Shown here: one piece after another, positions 52,212 to 63,700 of the stretch
Position numbering within the stretch: the stretch's first letter is position 1
How the letters are laid out: each line of letters starts with the position of its first letter
Origin: Flavobacterium sp. HSC-61S13
Lineage (GTDB): Bacteria; Bacteroidota; Bacteroidia; Flavobacteriales; Flavobacteriaceae
Length of the DNA stretch: 64,000 bases
Reading direction: 5' to 3'
Assembly: GCF_024171535.1 (NCBI RefSeq)
Contig: NZ_JALJZV010000003.1
Span: 271,657 to 335,656 of the forward strand
Made by a program: the position numbers and the translations under genes
Notes under the pieces: generated by a model
Databases searched by the model: none
What the model was told of the DNA's origin: nothing
What the model saw: the letters and a program-made list of their open reading frames with translations, nothing else

Positions 52212-52998
52212 GAAACGGCTAATTTTAACTTGCAATTCTCTTGGAAGTTTTTAATTTATATGTTTCTTTTTGCGATTTTGGATTTACAAAAAGTTACTGT
52301 AACCTTTTTTGTTTTTAATTGAATTACAAGGTTTTAGCTGCCTTAAATTTAATTCGAGTTCTTCGATTTGGAATATCTTCTCTCAATATCTTTTTTTATA
52401 ACCATTTAATTAACTGTGTTTTTAGTGTTGTTTTTTACTGGTAAAGAACTCTTTTAGGTAAAAGCTAACTCATTTTACCGTTAATGTTTTTTCACTTTAT
52501 ATAAAAAATCATAAGCGTTTTAACTTAAAATCTTTCGTTTTTTATTTTACGACAGCTAGTAAAACGCTGTCTGGCATCGATTTATGTCATTTTACATTTG
52601 ATAACATAATTGATGAAATTATTCTAAAAAATTAATTAATTGTACTTCCATTTATTTTAAACTTTAAGGTGTCTTTTAGACTTATAGAGGCAATTAAAGT
52701 ATTTATTGTATCTAAATTTAGTTAAAATATTATTGAATTATCCTTAAAAATCAATTACTGAGTGCTTTTCTTTCAATATAGATTTATCTTGCTTTACAGA
52801 TTTATAGGACGGATTTAATTTTCATGAGTAGTAGTCTTGATGAAATAAAATGGTCACTATGAGGTCTAGAATAGGTTTTTTATAAGATTAGTTTAATTGG
52901 TTGTTTTTCAAATAACGGCATTTCAATTTGCGAATAAGGAGTTATTAAAATACAACTAGCGATAGATACAATTGTTTTTTAATAAAATTTAGGTAGTT
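52212..52998. other. 787-base AT-rich gap before the secreted/RHS gene pair
   Basis: Very AT-rich DNA with many TTTT and AAAT runs and no open frame worth calling. I see no tRNA, no terminator with a clear GC stem after recO, and no long repeat. Near its end is the promoter candidate at 52901-52930. The unusual length and composition, at the start of an accessory-looking pair, might mark an old insertion border or a regulatory region. Confidence 0.6.
52901..52930 (+). promoter_or_regulatory. promoter of the secreted/RHS gene pair
   Basis: TTG at 52901-52903, then 19 bases, then TCAATTTG at 52923-52930, which matches the Bacteroidetes layout TTG-N19-TAnnTTTG with one mismatch. It lies 68 bases before the start at 52999 and is the best two-part promoter I found in the window. 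Confidence 0.5.
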
Positions 52999-54786
52999 AT
53001 GATACGTTCCTTAATTTTTACCGCCGCATTTAGTCTTTTTATCTTGTCCTCAACGAACGTGTTTGGTCAGAGGAAATTCAAGGATTCTTATCGTAATATA
53101 TGGATCAAGAGTTTGGGGATTTCGGAAGAACAAAAAGCAAGTTTGAATTTTTATATTCCGGTTCGATTTCGGGGAGACTTTCCCGTTTTGAATAAAAAAT
53201 ATAAATCATCAAAGTTTACTTATGTCTATTATGTACTCAAGACACAAACGCCTTCGCAAAAGGTATTCTCCTTATACAACTCAGGATATTTACATAGTTT
53301 CTATACCGATATCATTAAATCCATTGTTAGTCAGTCGGTGGATGTTGGTCTGCTGTCTTCTGGAGCTTTGGTCAATTTTAATTTTTATAACAAGGATTAT
53401 AACAAGGAGCAGACCGGAATTTTGTACCTGGATAATCCAGCGGTATCCGAAGTGGAGCTCTATGAAGTATTAGTTTGTAGTACTTGTGATGATCGAAAGA
53501 TTCGAAATAAAATACAAACCTATCTCGCGGTGAAGTACGGTATCACTTTGGTACAAAAAGAAAATTATGTGGCTAGTGATGAACGAAAGGTATGGGATGA
53601 AGAATTGGATAGCAAGTACAACCATCGCATCATTGGCATTGCGCGCGATGATTTTTTTAGTTTAGAGCAAACGGCGAGTTTTAGTCATATTGATACATCT
53701 TTTATAGTAGCTAAATCTAAGAGTCAAGTAGCGGATCCTATGCCGAATATGGCCTATGTGATGGTTGGTGATAACGATGGCGAAAAGAAATTTGACGATC
53801 AATCGGGTCTGTATAAGAGACGGTGGTTGGTTCAGAATAAGGGCGATAGCAATGTATATCTTGATTTACATTGGAGCATTAAACCAGAAAGGGAGGTCGA
53901 ATATTATTTGCATAGCGGCTCGGATGTAGTATTCCGGAACGAACAGCAAGATAGCCTACGTTTGAGTTTTAAAGATATACTGATTAAAAGAGGCCAGAAT
54001 TATTATTTTACTATAGAGCAGAAGAAACCTTTTGAGTTTAAAATATTTGAGGACGACAAAAGCTTAAATACAAAATATTATTTAGGGGTTAATGATGTGG
54101 GTAAGGCTCCTTTCTACATCACCGCAACAGATTCTGATACACAACAAGAATATTATTTTGTCAGTCAAGAGTCAACATATCCCTTGGAGCAATTACCGCC
54201 TGCCACCTACCATTTCACGGTTGTAGATGCAGAGAATCATCAAGCCAAATTACAGCACATTTCCTTAAATGCACCAGATTCCAGGTTAGTTACTCTCGCT
54301 GATTATTGGCTGTTGGAAAACAACAAGCCCTTGGAGATTACACCAAACGCGACCACACCAAATTTGGAAAACTACTTGACATTTGAATGGTATTATCACG
54401 ACAAATTGATTTCGAATTCGGCTAGACTCACGTTGAACTATCCAGGATCATTTACGTTACATGTTTCGGATAAATACGGAAAAAAAGAACATTTTGGATT
54501 TACGGTTAGCGATAAACCGAAACAGGACAAACGAATAGAATCACAGTGGGTAGTGAGCCCAAATCCGGTAGAGAGAGGAGAAGAGTTTACAGTTACCTAT
54601 GACTTTGATTCTCCAAAGAAAGTGGATTTCTACGTCTATACCCTAGATGGAAAATTCATACTTCGTAAAGAGTTGGGAGTTGTTGAAAAAGCCAGTTTTG
54701 TTTATACACTTCAAGGCGCAACAACCTATTTAATCATTCCAATTATCAATTCAAAAGCATCAATTCAAAAATTGATTGTAAAATAA
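52999..54786 (+). CDS. secreted T9SS-sorted protein with a DUF8202-like domain
   Basis: A 595-residue exported protein. A signal peptide (FSLFILSSTNVFGQ) is followed by an unrecognised N-terminal domain to about 155. Residues 160-295 have IRNKIQTYLAVKYGITL, VWDEELDSKYNHRIIGI and ARDDFFSLEQ, the pattern I know from large Bacteroidetes surface proteins (DUF8202, from memory). A PKD/Ig-like module lies near 435-505 (LTFEWYYHDKLISN) and a T9SS type A-like C-terminus near 515-595 (VVSPNPVERGEEF ... QKLIVK). The RHS gene begins 13 bases on, so they form one operon. It may be a surface partner or carrier for the RHS protein; that is inference. Confidence 0.75.
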   Translation: MIRSLIFTAAFSLFILSSTNVFGQRKFKDSYRNIWIKSLGISEEQKASLNFYIPVRFRGDFPVLNKKYKSSKFTYVYYVLKTQTPSQKVFSLYNSGYLHSFYTDIIKSIVSQSVDVGLLSSGALVNFNFYNKDYNKEQTGILYLDNPAVSEVELYEVLVCSTCDDRKIRNKIQTYLAVKYGITLVQKENYVASDERKVWDEELDSKYNHRIIGIARDDFFSLEQTASFSHIDTSFIVAKSKSQVADPMPNMAYVMVGDNDGEKKFDDQSGLYKRRWLVQNKGDSNVYLDLHWSIKPEREVEYYLHSGSDVVFRNEQQDSLRLSFKDILIKRGQNYYFTIEQKKPFEFKIFEDDKSLNTKYYLGVNDVGKAPFYITATDSDTQQEYYFVSQESTYPLEQLPPATYHFTVVDAENHQAKLQHISLNAPDSRLVTLADYWLLENNKPLEITPNATTPNLENYLTFEWYYHDKLISNSARLTLNYPGSFTLHVSDKYGKKEHFGFTVSDKPKQDKRIESQWVVSPNPVERGEEFTVTYDFDSPKKVDFYVYTLDGKFILRKELGVVEKASFVYTLQGATTYLIIPIINSKASIQKLIVK

Positions 54787-54799
54787 TTGCCTTACAGCT

Positions 54800-57700
54800 A
54801 TGAAATTTTTTAAGTCATATAATCAAGAAGTAGCAACATTTCTACTATTAGCCTTTCTACACGGGTTTGTTTATGAGGCCTTTGCCATACCATCTGCGCC
54901 CATAACATCCACGGTATTGCCGATTTATAACAACGATTATAAAAACAGAGATCACAGCGAAGAACAAAATGAAGAATCGTCTATAATACAGCCACTCCGT
55001 GATTATCCTGTAAATGATCAAAAGACATCACCAAGGCAATCTCATCCAAATAATGTGGTTCCTGAGATAGAAGTATCCACCACCTTGTATAATGCGGATT
55101 TGACTATAGGGCACATAGGTCGAAGCGCGCACACTTCGTTTGACGCGCCAGACGACAATTTGTTTACTGTAGATATTCAAGACGAAATTGATTCGAATGC
55201 TGCCTATATTTTAAGTTATGAAGTTTATGGAATTGCCAATGCCTCGGGAGTAACCAAAAGCATTAATACAGGAACGAGTACCGGAGGGTTTTTTATAAAA
55301 GCAAAAAAAGAATGGACTCGAGTTTCCGAATTTGTATCACCAGACGAGCTAAAAAAGGGCGTCAATACAGTTTTGTTTACCAGTGATTTGACTAAGGACT
55401 TTGGCTATGTAATTCGGAACCTACAGTTTGAAAAAACAACCGCTTCTTCAGATGATTTATTGTGGCTTAATGATGTGGTGAAAGCGGCTAGTACGGATCA
55501 AGTTTATGCACAAGGAGTCGTAGCTAGTACGGACCCGGAACTGCAATTGTTTATTGGGGATCAGGAAATCACACTTGTCAATCATCGTTTTGAACAGCTT
55601 ATTTCTTTAGAGCAAGATGATCAAAGAGAAATTGTTTTTGAGCTGAAAAAAAGGAACAAACTCATCGAGAAAAAGAGTATTCCCATTTCCGAAATCGAAG
55701 CGGTTGATCAGGTGAAAGCATGGGATCGTGCCTTTGAAAAAGCACTTTGTACAATTACTGCAACAGAGGAAAACCGGTATGAATTAGAAAATATTGCTAT
55801 AACGATTCCAGTGGCAAGTTATTCCACAGATTTTCTATTGTCGATTCAAGAATTGCGCCCCAGTGACTATGCCCCGACCGGCATGGTATTACATAATGTC
55901 ACCAAAAACAGAGCAGCCTATCGGTTTTTACCCGACGGTATCCAGTTTGAAAAAGAAGTAAAAGTCAAAATCAAGTGCGATATCAATGCCCTGCCGAAGG
56001 GATATGGATTAAAAGATGTGCAGGTTTTTTATTTTGATACTACGTTAAAACAGTGGATTAAGGTCAAAGTAATGGAAGTTTTAGAAGCCACGGGAGAAGT
56101 CGTTGCCTTGACCAAACACTTCACCGATTATATCGCTGGTGTTATTCAAGAGCCGGAGAGCCCTGAAGGTAATGCTTTTACACCGACAACAATCAGTGGT
56201 ATACAGGCAGCGAATCCAATGGAAAACACCACTATGGTCAGCGTTCCTCAAATTAATGATCGGGGTGATGCAACGCTTAACTTTCCATTGATGCTACCTC
56301 CAGCTAGAGAGGGTATGGTTCCCGATCTTTCGATCAATTATAACAGTAGTGCCGACGAAGGTGATTTTGGATTGGGATGGAGTTTGACAGTTCCATCTAT
56401 AGAAATCGATACCCGTTGGGGGGTTCCGACTATTGATCCCTATCAGGAAACCGAGTCCTATCTGTTAAACGGAGAAGAATTATTACTTGTAAAAGGTGAT
56501 AATACCCTGTATGCCCCTCATAAAGACCCATTGATTCCTAGACTTCAAACGGCTAAATTTCAAAAATTGATACACGACCCAACTTTGGAAATATTGCGAG
56601 AAGGCTATCAGGGGAGGTATTCTTGGAAAATTCGCGACACCAAGACGGGCTGGACCTCTTTCTACGGTAATCGATTCCATAATCGATTTTTCGGTCGTTG
56701 GTTTTTAGATCGGATTAGCGATGAGTTTGGCAACAGTATCGAGTATGATTATGTGGTCAATCCGACGACAGAAAGCGTTGAATTGTATAAAATAACTTAC
56801 AACAACACAAATCATCCAAATCTATATAAACAAGGAACTTTTGATATAAAAGTATACAGAAAAAAAACAATAGATGCAACCAATAAAAACAGGGTTGATA
56901 CCAAAATTAACAACCGTTATGGGTATGCGATACAAAGTCCTGATCTAATAGACAAAATTGTTATTTATTCCCCTCCCAATGACAACGATGTATATAACAA
57001 ACGTGGATATTTGATGGAGTACAGCTTTAAGTACAATCAAGGTCAATTCGGTAGGAGTTTGTTGCATCAAATTATCAAAAGGGCTTATAATAATATTGGT
57101 AAAGATTACAATGATTATGATGATTTTACCACATACTCATCGGTGGTGGAGAAATATCAATTTGACTATCACGACGATGTAGGTACGGGGTCGTTATTTG
57201 AAGGTACAGGCCAAACCATGAATACTTATAAAGATTATGAAACGAGCTACGACAACCATAATGTATTTATATCCGCCTTAGGGGGTGCTGAAGGGAAATC
57301 TACCAATTTTGTAGGAGGGGCTTCTGCAGGTATGGTATTGCCGGTATTTCCCGCGTCCTGGTTACCATTTAGTCGAGCTGCAACTCTGGGGGGCAATTTG
57401 GGTGGAGGTTCGTCCAATTCCGAAACCAAAGTTTTGATGGCTGATATCGATGGTGATGGTTTGCCCGACAAAATCTTTAAGGGCGGTAGTGCTTTTTTCT
57501 ACCGCAAGAATTTGGGGAATCGATTTTCTTCTGAAGTCTTTTCCATCAAAAATTTGCCCAATTTGAATTACTCCAAAACATCGAGCAGTGATAAATCGGT
57601 TAGCTTGAATATATTGGCAGGAAGTGTGAGTAAATCCTTTTCTGAAAGCACGTCAACCACTTATAATTATACCGCAGATGTTAATGCAGATGGTTTGTTG

Positions 57701-60700
57701 GACGTGGTCGACAATGAACGCGTTTACTTTGGTTATATTGATCCGGTTACTAAGCAACCTGCTTTTAGTTTAGACAGTTCAATAACGCCAGCTATCATAC
57801 TTAAAGAAAACGATATCGCTCCGGTATTAAATCCGATGCCGCAACTGGAATTGACTAACGGTTTAATGGATGTGGTGATGGTGTGGCGCGCACCGAAAAG
57901 CGGACAGGTGCGCATTGACGGAACCATCTCCAAGCAGCATATCAATTTGCAAAGCGGGGTTAAATATTCCATAGAAAAATTACACGATACCGATATGGGA
58001 CCCGCAACTTTTATCTATGGACCGCATTTGATGTTGTCGAGCTCGGATAAGCATGATCTTACGGTAAATGTAGTCAAGGGTGATTTAATCTTTTTTCGAA
58101 CGCATTCCAATCAAATGCCTGTTCAAGAACTACAGGTTACTTGGAATCCTAAAGTAACCTACTTAACGCAAAACTTCGAATCATCAACCGGACATTCGAA
58201 ATACTCCTCATCCTTCGAAGAAAGCCTAATAGTCGGATCAAATTATGAACATACATTTAAAAAAAGTGGTCGCTATCGACTGGAATGGCCTTCTTTTAAT
58301 TTTGAAACAAATGACCGTATCACCATTAAAGTTTCCCACTATACCAAGGAAAGTAATGGACTTATAAATAAAGCTGTAAAGGGAAATAATGTCACAATTT
58401 ATGAGCGAGTTAGTGCCATCGATGATATTACCAACTTCCCCTCTCCGAATCTGATTTTGAATATGAACTCGATTAACAGTAATCCACAATCGTTTCACTA
58501 TGTTAAGGTTGAGGTACTCAGTGAGTCGGAAGTGAACTGGAAAGATATTGACACCCATTTCAGACCAAAATTGGTTTCTCTAGACAATCAGGACGATATC
58601 TATTTGGTGCCTTATTACTCTAATTATAGTAATGTCAATACCAATTATGCCAATTCGGACTTTACTACCTATACGACTGCAGATGAATTCACAATTAACC
58701 ATAACTTTTCGCTACCAGGGTGTACGCAAAACAGTTGCGAAAATCGATATGTATATTTAATTATCAAATGGTCAGGGGGAAGAATCGCGACTTTTGAGCG
58801 AGGAATAAACAACAGGTACTATGCGAAATTCAGATATAAGATAAATGCCCATGGTACTATTGTACAACGGCAGTGGTTGGATATCAATAAGAATAAATAT
58901 GTCGATGTAAAGTCCACCACCACGCATGGTTTGGGGGGATTTGCAGGAAAAAATATATTCTTTGAGTATTACACCACAGATTATGTCATTGCTGAAAAAT
59001 TAAAAAACTATCAAAACACCGGCTCAAATTTTTTGGTACGGGTCAACAATGAAACCCCTAAATCCACTTATGTCGAAGGCGGTAACAATTACGGTATGTT
59101 TAAATCCAATATATACTCCTCCGAGCTAACTACAGCCTGGGGCAGTATGTATCGAAATTGGGGGCAATTCGCTTACAAAGGTGCGGAAGTGGGAAAGGCT
59201 TATACCCCGATCATAGGAGACCATATTCATTTGTACAACCCTGGCAAAACCAATGCAGAAGGACAAACCACTAAGGATATCTTCGAAGATCCAAACTTGT
59301 CTTTAGACGATGCAGAAGCCGATTTCGATCAAATTGAAAGTCTAGGAGGTAATGTATCCAACCATTTTGCGCTATTGATGCCCAATAAAAAACTCAACCG
59401 CTGGGAAAGTCACGAGCATTTATATGTTTCGAGTTCGGGGATTAGCCCCTATATCCGATTTTTAACGGATGAAATACCGAATTTAAAACCACCAACAGTA
59501 CCTGTAAATAGTTTTGGTGCTTATGGAATTAACAAGTATTCGAGCTTTAAAAATAACAGTACTAATGCGTCTGTGGGTTTTTTAGGAGTAAGTCTTGGAA
59601 AAACAAAGACGAAAGGATCGAGTTCGCTATCCAATGATTTTTTTGACATCAATGGAGACGGTTTCCCCGATATCATTGGAAGTGAAATACAATTAACCGC
59701 CAAGAGAGGAGGCCTCTCCAATAGGATTTTAAATGTCAATCTCAATTCGAAAACAGCCATAGAGGGATCGGGTAAATTAGTAGGTGGAGGAAATGCGGGT
59801 ATTAGGGGAAGTGCGGGTATTGGATCCAAAAGCAACCAGCTGAATTTAATAGTAGGAAATCAGGGGAGTGCCTCTATAAGTGGTAGTTCCTTTTCTACGA
59901 CCAACAAGGTGGAGCGCTTTTATGTAGACATCAACGGCGATGGATTGATTGATCTGGTGCAAAGTGACGGTAGTGTTTTACTCAATTACGGAGGTAACTT
60001 TAAAAAAAGTAATTTTTGGAAGGCTGCATTACCTTTTCAAGAAAGCCAAACAGTTACCAAACAAGGGGGAGGCGGAGTCGGATTTTCGGGTATTTCCAAT
60101 ATGGATGTTTCTGGTGGGATTAGTATTTCATCAAGTACTTCTGAAGATAAAGTAACGTATATGGATCTCAATGGCGATGGGCTACCCGAGAAAATTATTG
60201 ATGGATCAACGTACTATATTAATTTGGGAACCGGCTTTGAAACTAGAGCGCGTACCCTACCCGGAACTCAAACACAGAAATCCACAGAGGCTGGGCTAAA
60301 TGGAAATATCACAATCTGTGTCTACTTTCCGACCATACTGCTCATAGGACCCAAATTTTGTGTTTCCTTAGGTGCGAGTGCTGGAAAAAGTATCTCTAGT
60401 GAAGAAGCGCGTTATATGGACTTTGACGGCGATGGTTTTCCGGATTATGTGACTTCCGATAAAAATGAAAGCCTTACGGTCTATCGATCTCGAATTAGGC
60501 GAACCAATTTACTCAAAAGCGTAACTCAATCTACCGGTGCTAGAATCGAATTGGATTATGATATTGTCAATCCAATTGATAAATCGGTGATCGGATCTAC
60601 CTATAAAATGCCTTATAAGAAATGGGCGTTGACAAAAGTAGCCGTTCACGATGGTTTTGTCGGCGACGGCGAGAACACCACGCGTTATGCTTACGAATAT

Positions 60701-63700
60701 TTCAATGGATATAAAGACAGAAAAGAACGAAGCTTTCTAGGGTTTGGAATGACCAAAGCACATTTACTCGACAAAAAAGGTTACGTATATAGGACCTCAG
60801 TGACGGAATACCTTAATAACGACATGACGGAACATCAGTTATATCGCCCGGGAATTAGTTCCGATTTAAAACAATTTCTATACAAAAAAGGCTTGCCACA
60901 AAGAACTTATTCCTTAGACCGAAGTAAACGCATGTTGAATGAAACGGTCTATACTTATAAGTTTTATGACAGTACAAAATTGACATCAGACATCAATACA
61001 TCGCGTAATTCCAATGCGGAAATTCAGGTGTTTACCAATAAAATGTCTGTGTTGCCCTTGGTAACTTCGGTTCTGAATATGGTGACCAACTACGATGAGG
61101 ATTCCCAAAACAGTTCCCTCACTCAAAAAACACAGCAGTATTTTCATACCTATGATCAATTTGGCAATGTCAAGAAATACTTGGATGTTGATCGGGGTCT
61201 AACGGTTGAAATCGAATATAATACATCTCCAAAAATCTTACCGATTGGCCATCGCATTAGCACAACCAAGGGACAACAACTTTTACGTGAGACCAAGGCT
61301 ATAACTGAGGATGGATTGAAAATTCACGAAATCAGAAAGTATCTAAACCCTACGGATTACATAGCGGTGTTTTATCAATATGATGATATGGGTAATTTGG
61401 TTAGAAAGGAATTTGATACGGGTTTTTACTACGAATATGATTATGGTAGCTCTAATATCGATCATCCTGATGATGACAATTATAACTATAGGAAGATAAC
61501 ACCTTCAAAAATACGTGATTCTTTTGGAAATGAAACCCTATTTGTCTATAATGCTGCCAGTAAGTTGACCAAAATGGTGGATCCCTATGGTGAAGAAATA
61601 TATTATAAATACGACCAGCTCAATCGAATCATTGAGGTAAAAGGACCTTATGAATTCGATTGGACTATCAAGAATGAATATATAAATAACCGAACTGCAA
61701 TTAGTCAACACAATTTAGGACAGGGCAACAAACTACATACCAGCATGATTAATGATGGTTTGGGTAGGACGATTCAGGTGAAAAAAGAAATCATGCCGAC
61801 GGACAAAAATCCAAGATGTAATAATCAAATTCCTGAGATTCGCTTAGCCGTTTCGGGAGATAAACTCTATGATGAATTTGGTCGTGTGGTCGAGAATTAT
61901 CTGTCTGAAGAAGAAATTGCTTGCGCCAATGGGGCTTCATTGCGAACCTTGTTGACCAACTACTATCAAGGATCGCGTAATCCCGAGAAAAAAACCAATC
62001 GATTATACGATCATAAAGACCGAGTTGTAGAAGAATTGGTATTTGGAACCAATGCGCGAACCACAACCAAATATGCCTTCGGATCGGATTATCTTGGAAC
62101 AAATACCTTTACAGAAGAAATAACCTTACCAGAAGGAAATAAAACGATTGGATATACCAACGAATTGGGGTTACAAACCAGTCAGAAACAAATTGGTGAT
62201 GAAGATTTATGGACGCGTTTTAGTTACGATCATTTGGGTCAAGTAAAAACTGTAACCAATGCCATGGATCATAAATCAATTTATAATTACGACAATTTAG
62301 GGCGAATCACAGATAAAACATTAGCTGCTTCGGGAATTACGAAATATAAATACGACAATTTGGGAAATGTGATTGAAAAAGAAGATGCGAACCGCAACAT
62401 TATAAAATATAAATATGATTTTAACCGCCTATTAGAGATTAACAATGCCACCATAGAAACGAAATTCACTTACGATCAAGGGGGGCGGGTCATTAAAATG
62501 GAAGACGTTTCGGGTTCTCAGGAATTTGAGTACGGTAGGTTGGGAGAAGTAATAAGCGATGTGAAAATGCTCAGAGACAATACTGGGGTTTCTCGTTTTT
62601 TCCGAACCGACTACGAATACGACTCTTGGGGCAGAATCTTAGAAATTTATTATCCAGATTTAGAAAGGGTTTCCTACAATTACAATCGTGTGGGTCAATT
62701 AACTTCGGTTAGGAGTTCTCTTGGAGAATGGTATATTTATGATGTAAAATACACCCATTTTGATCAACCGTACTTTATAGAATATGGCAATGGCGTAAAA
62801 GTGATTCAGGAATTTGATTTGACAGAACGCTTGAGGGCTGTTCAACTTTTTAATGGACCTTACAACGATCCGAATAACTTAAATGTATTTTCTAGAAATG
62901 TATATGGGTATGATAAAAACAACAACATCATTGGACAGAGAAATGATTTTAGCCAATATGAAAATATCGTAGTGGGAGGGACTTCCGTAAAAATGTACCA
63001 ATATGATAAGTTCAATCGCCTCCAGGAGGCGCATGGTCAATGGAGCGGTTTGCTGGAATCCCATGACTATCAATTAAAGATGAAATATTTAAAAGATCAT
63101 TCCATTTCGGAGAAAGCTCAGAATCACCTGATCCAAGATAAAAATACAGGGCATGTTTGGCATACGGAAAATTATCTAAAAAGAAAGTATCTTTATGAAG
63201 ATAAAAGACCTGCTCTAAGTGCCGTTGTTAGTAAAGATCCTTTTGGACATGAACAAAAGCAAAGTTACGGTATACATGCGAATGGAACTATAAAATGGAA
63301 ACATAACAGTGATAGCGAACGTATTTTCCAGTGGGATGCCAACAATAATATTACCAGCATAGTCGAATACACGGCAGCTGGAACAATTTTCAATGAGTAC
63401 AAATATGATGGTAAGGGTGATCGCGTTAGTAAGCGAGTGGAAATGAGTAGCACCTTTTCGATAAACGGAACTAATCCGCAAAACGGGATGTATGGCGCAA
63501 ATGAGGTTTTGTATCCAAGTGCACATTTGACGTTCAATCAAAATTTCTATACCAATCACTACTATGCTAATGGAAAGCGAATAGCCTCGAGAATTACCAA
63601 AAGCAATTCTGCTACTGCGAATTTTAGTGCGCCTAAATCTGGAGATAGTTCGTCGCTCCAGAGAAATTCAGCATCGTCTGCGGTAAATAGTTCGATGGAT

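Noticed and set aside
57247..59835. Minus-strand frames, some Pro-rich, within the giant RHS gene
   Set aside because: They are antisense shadows of the Gly/Asp-rich coding strand. The plus frame is open throughout with clear SpvB, FG-GAP and RHS motifs.
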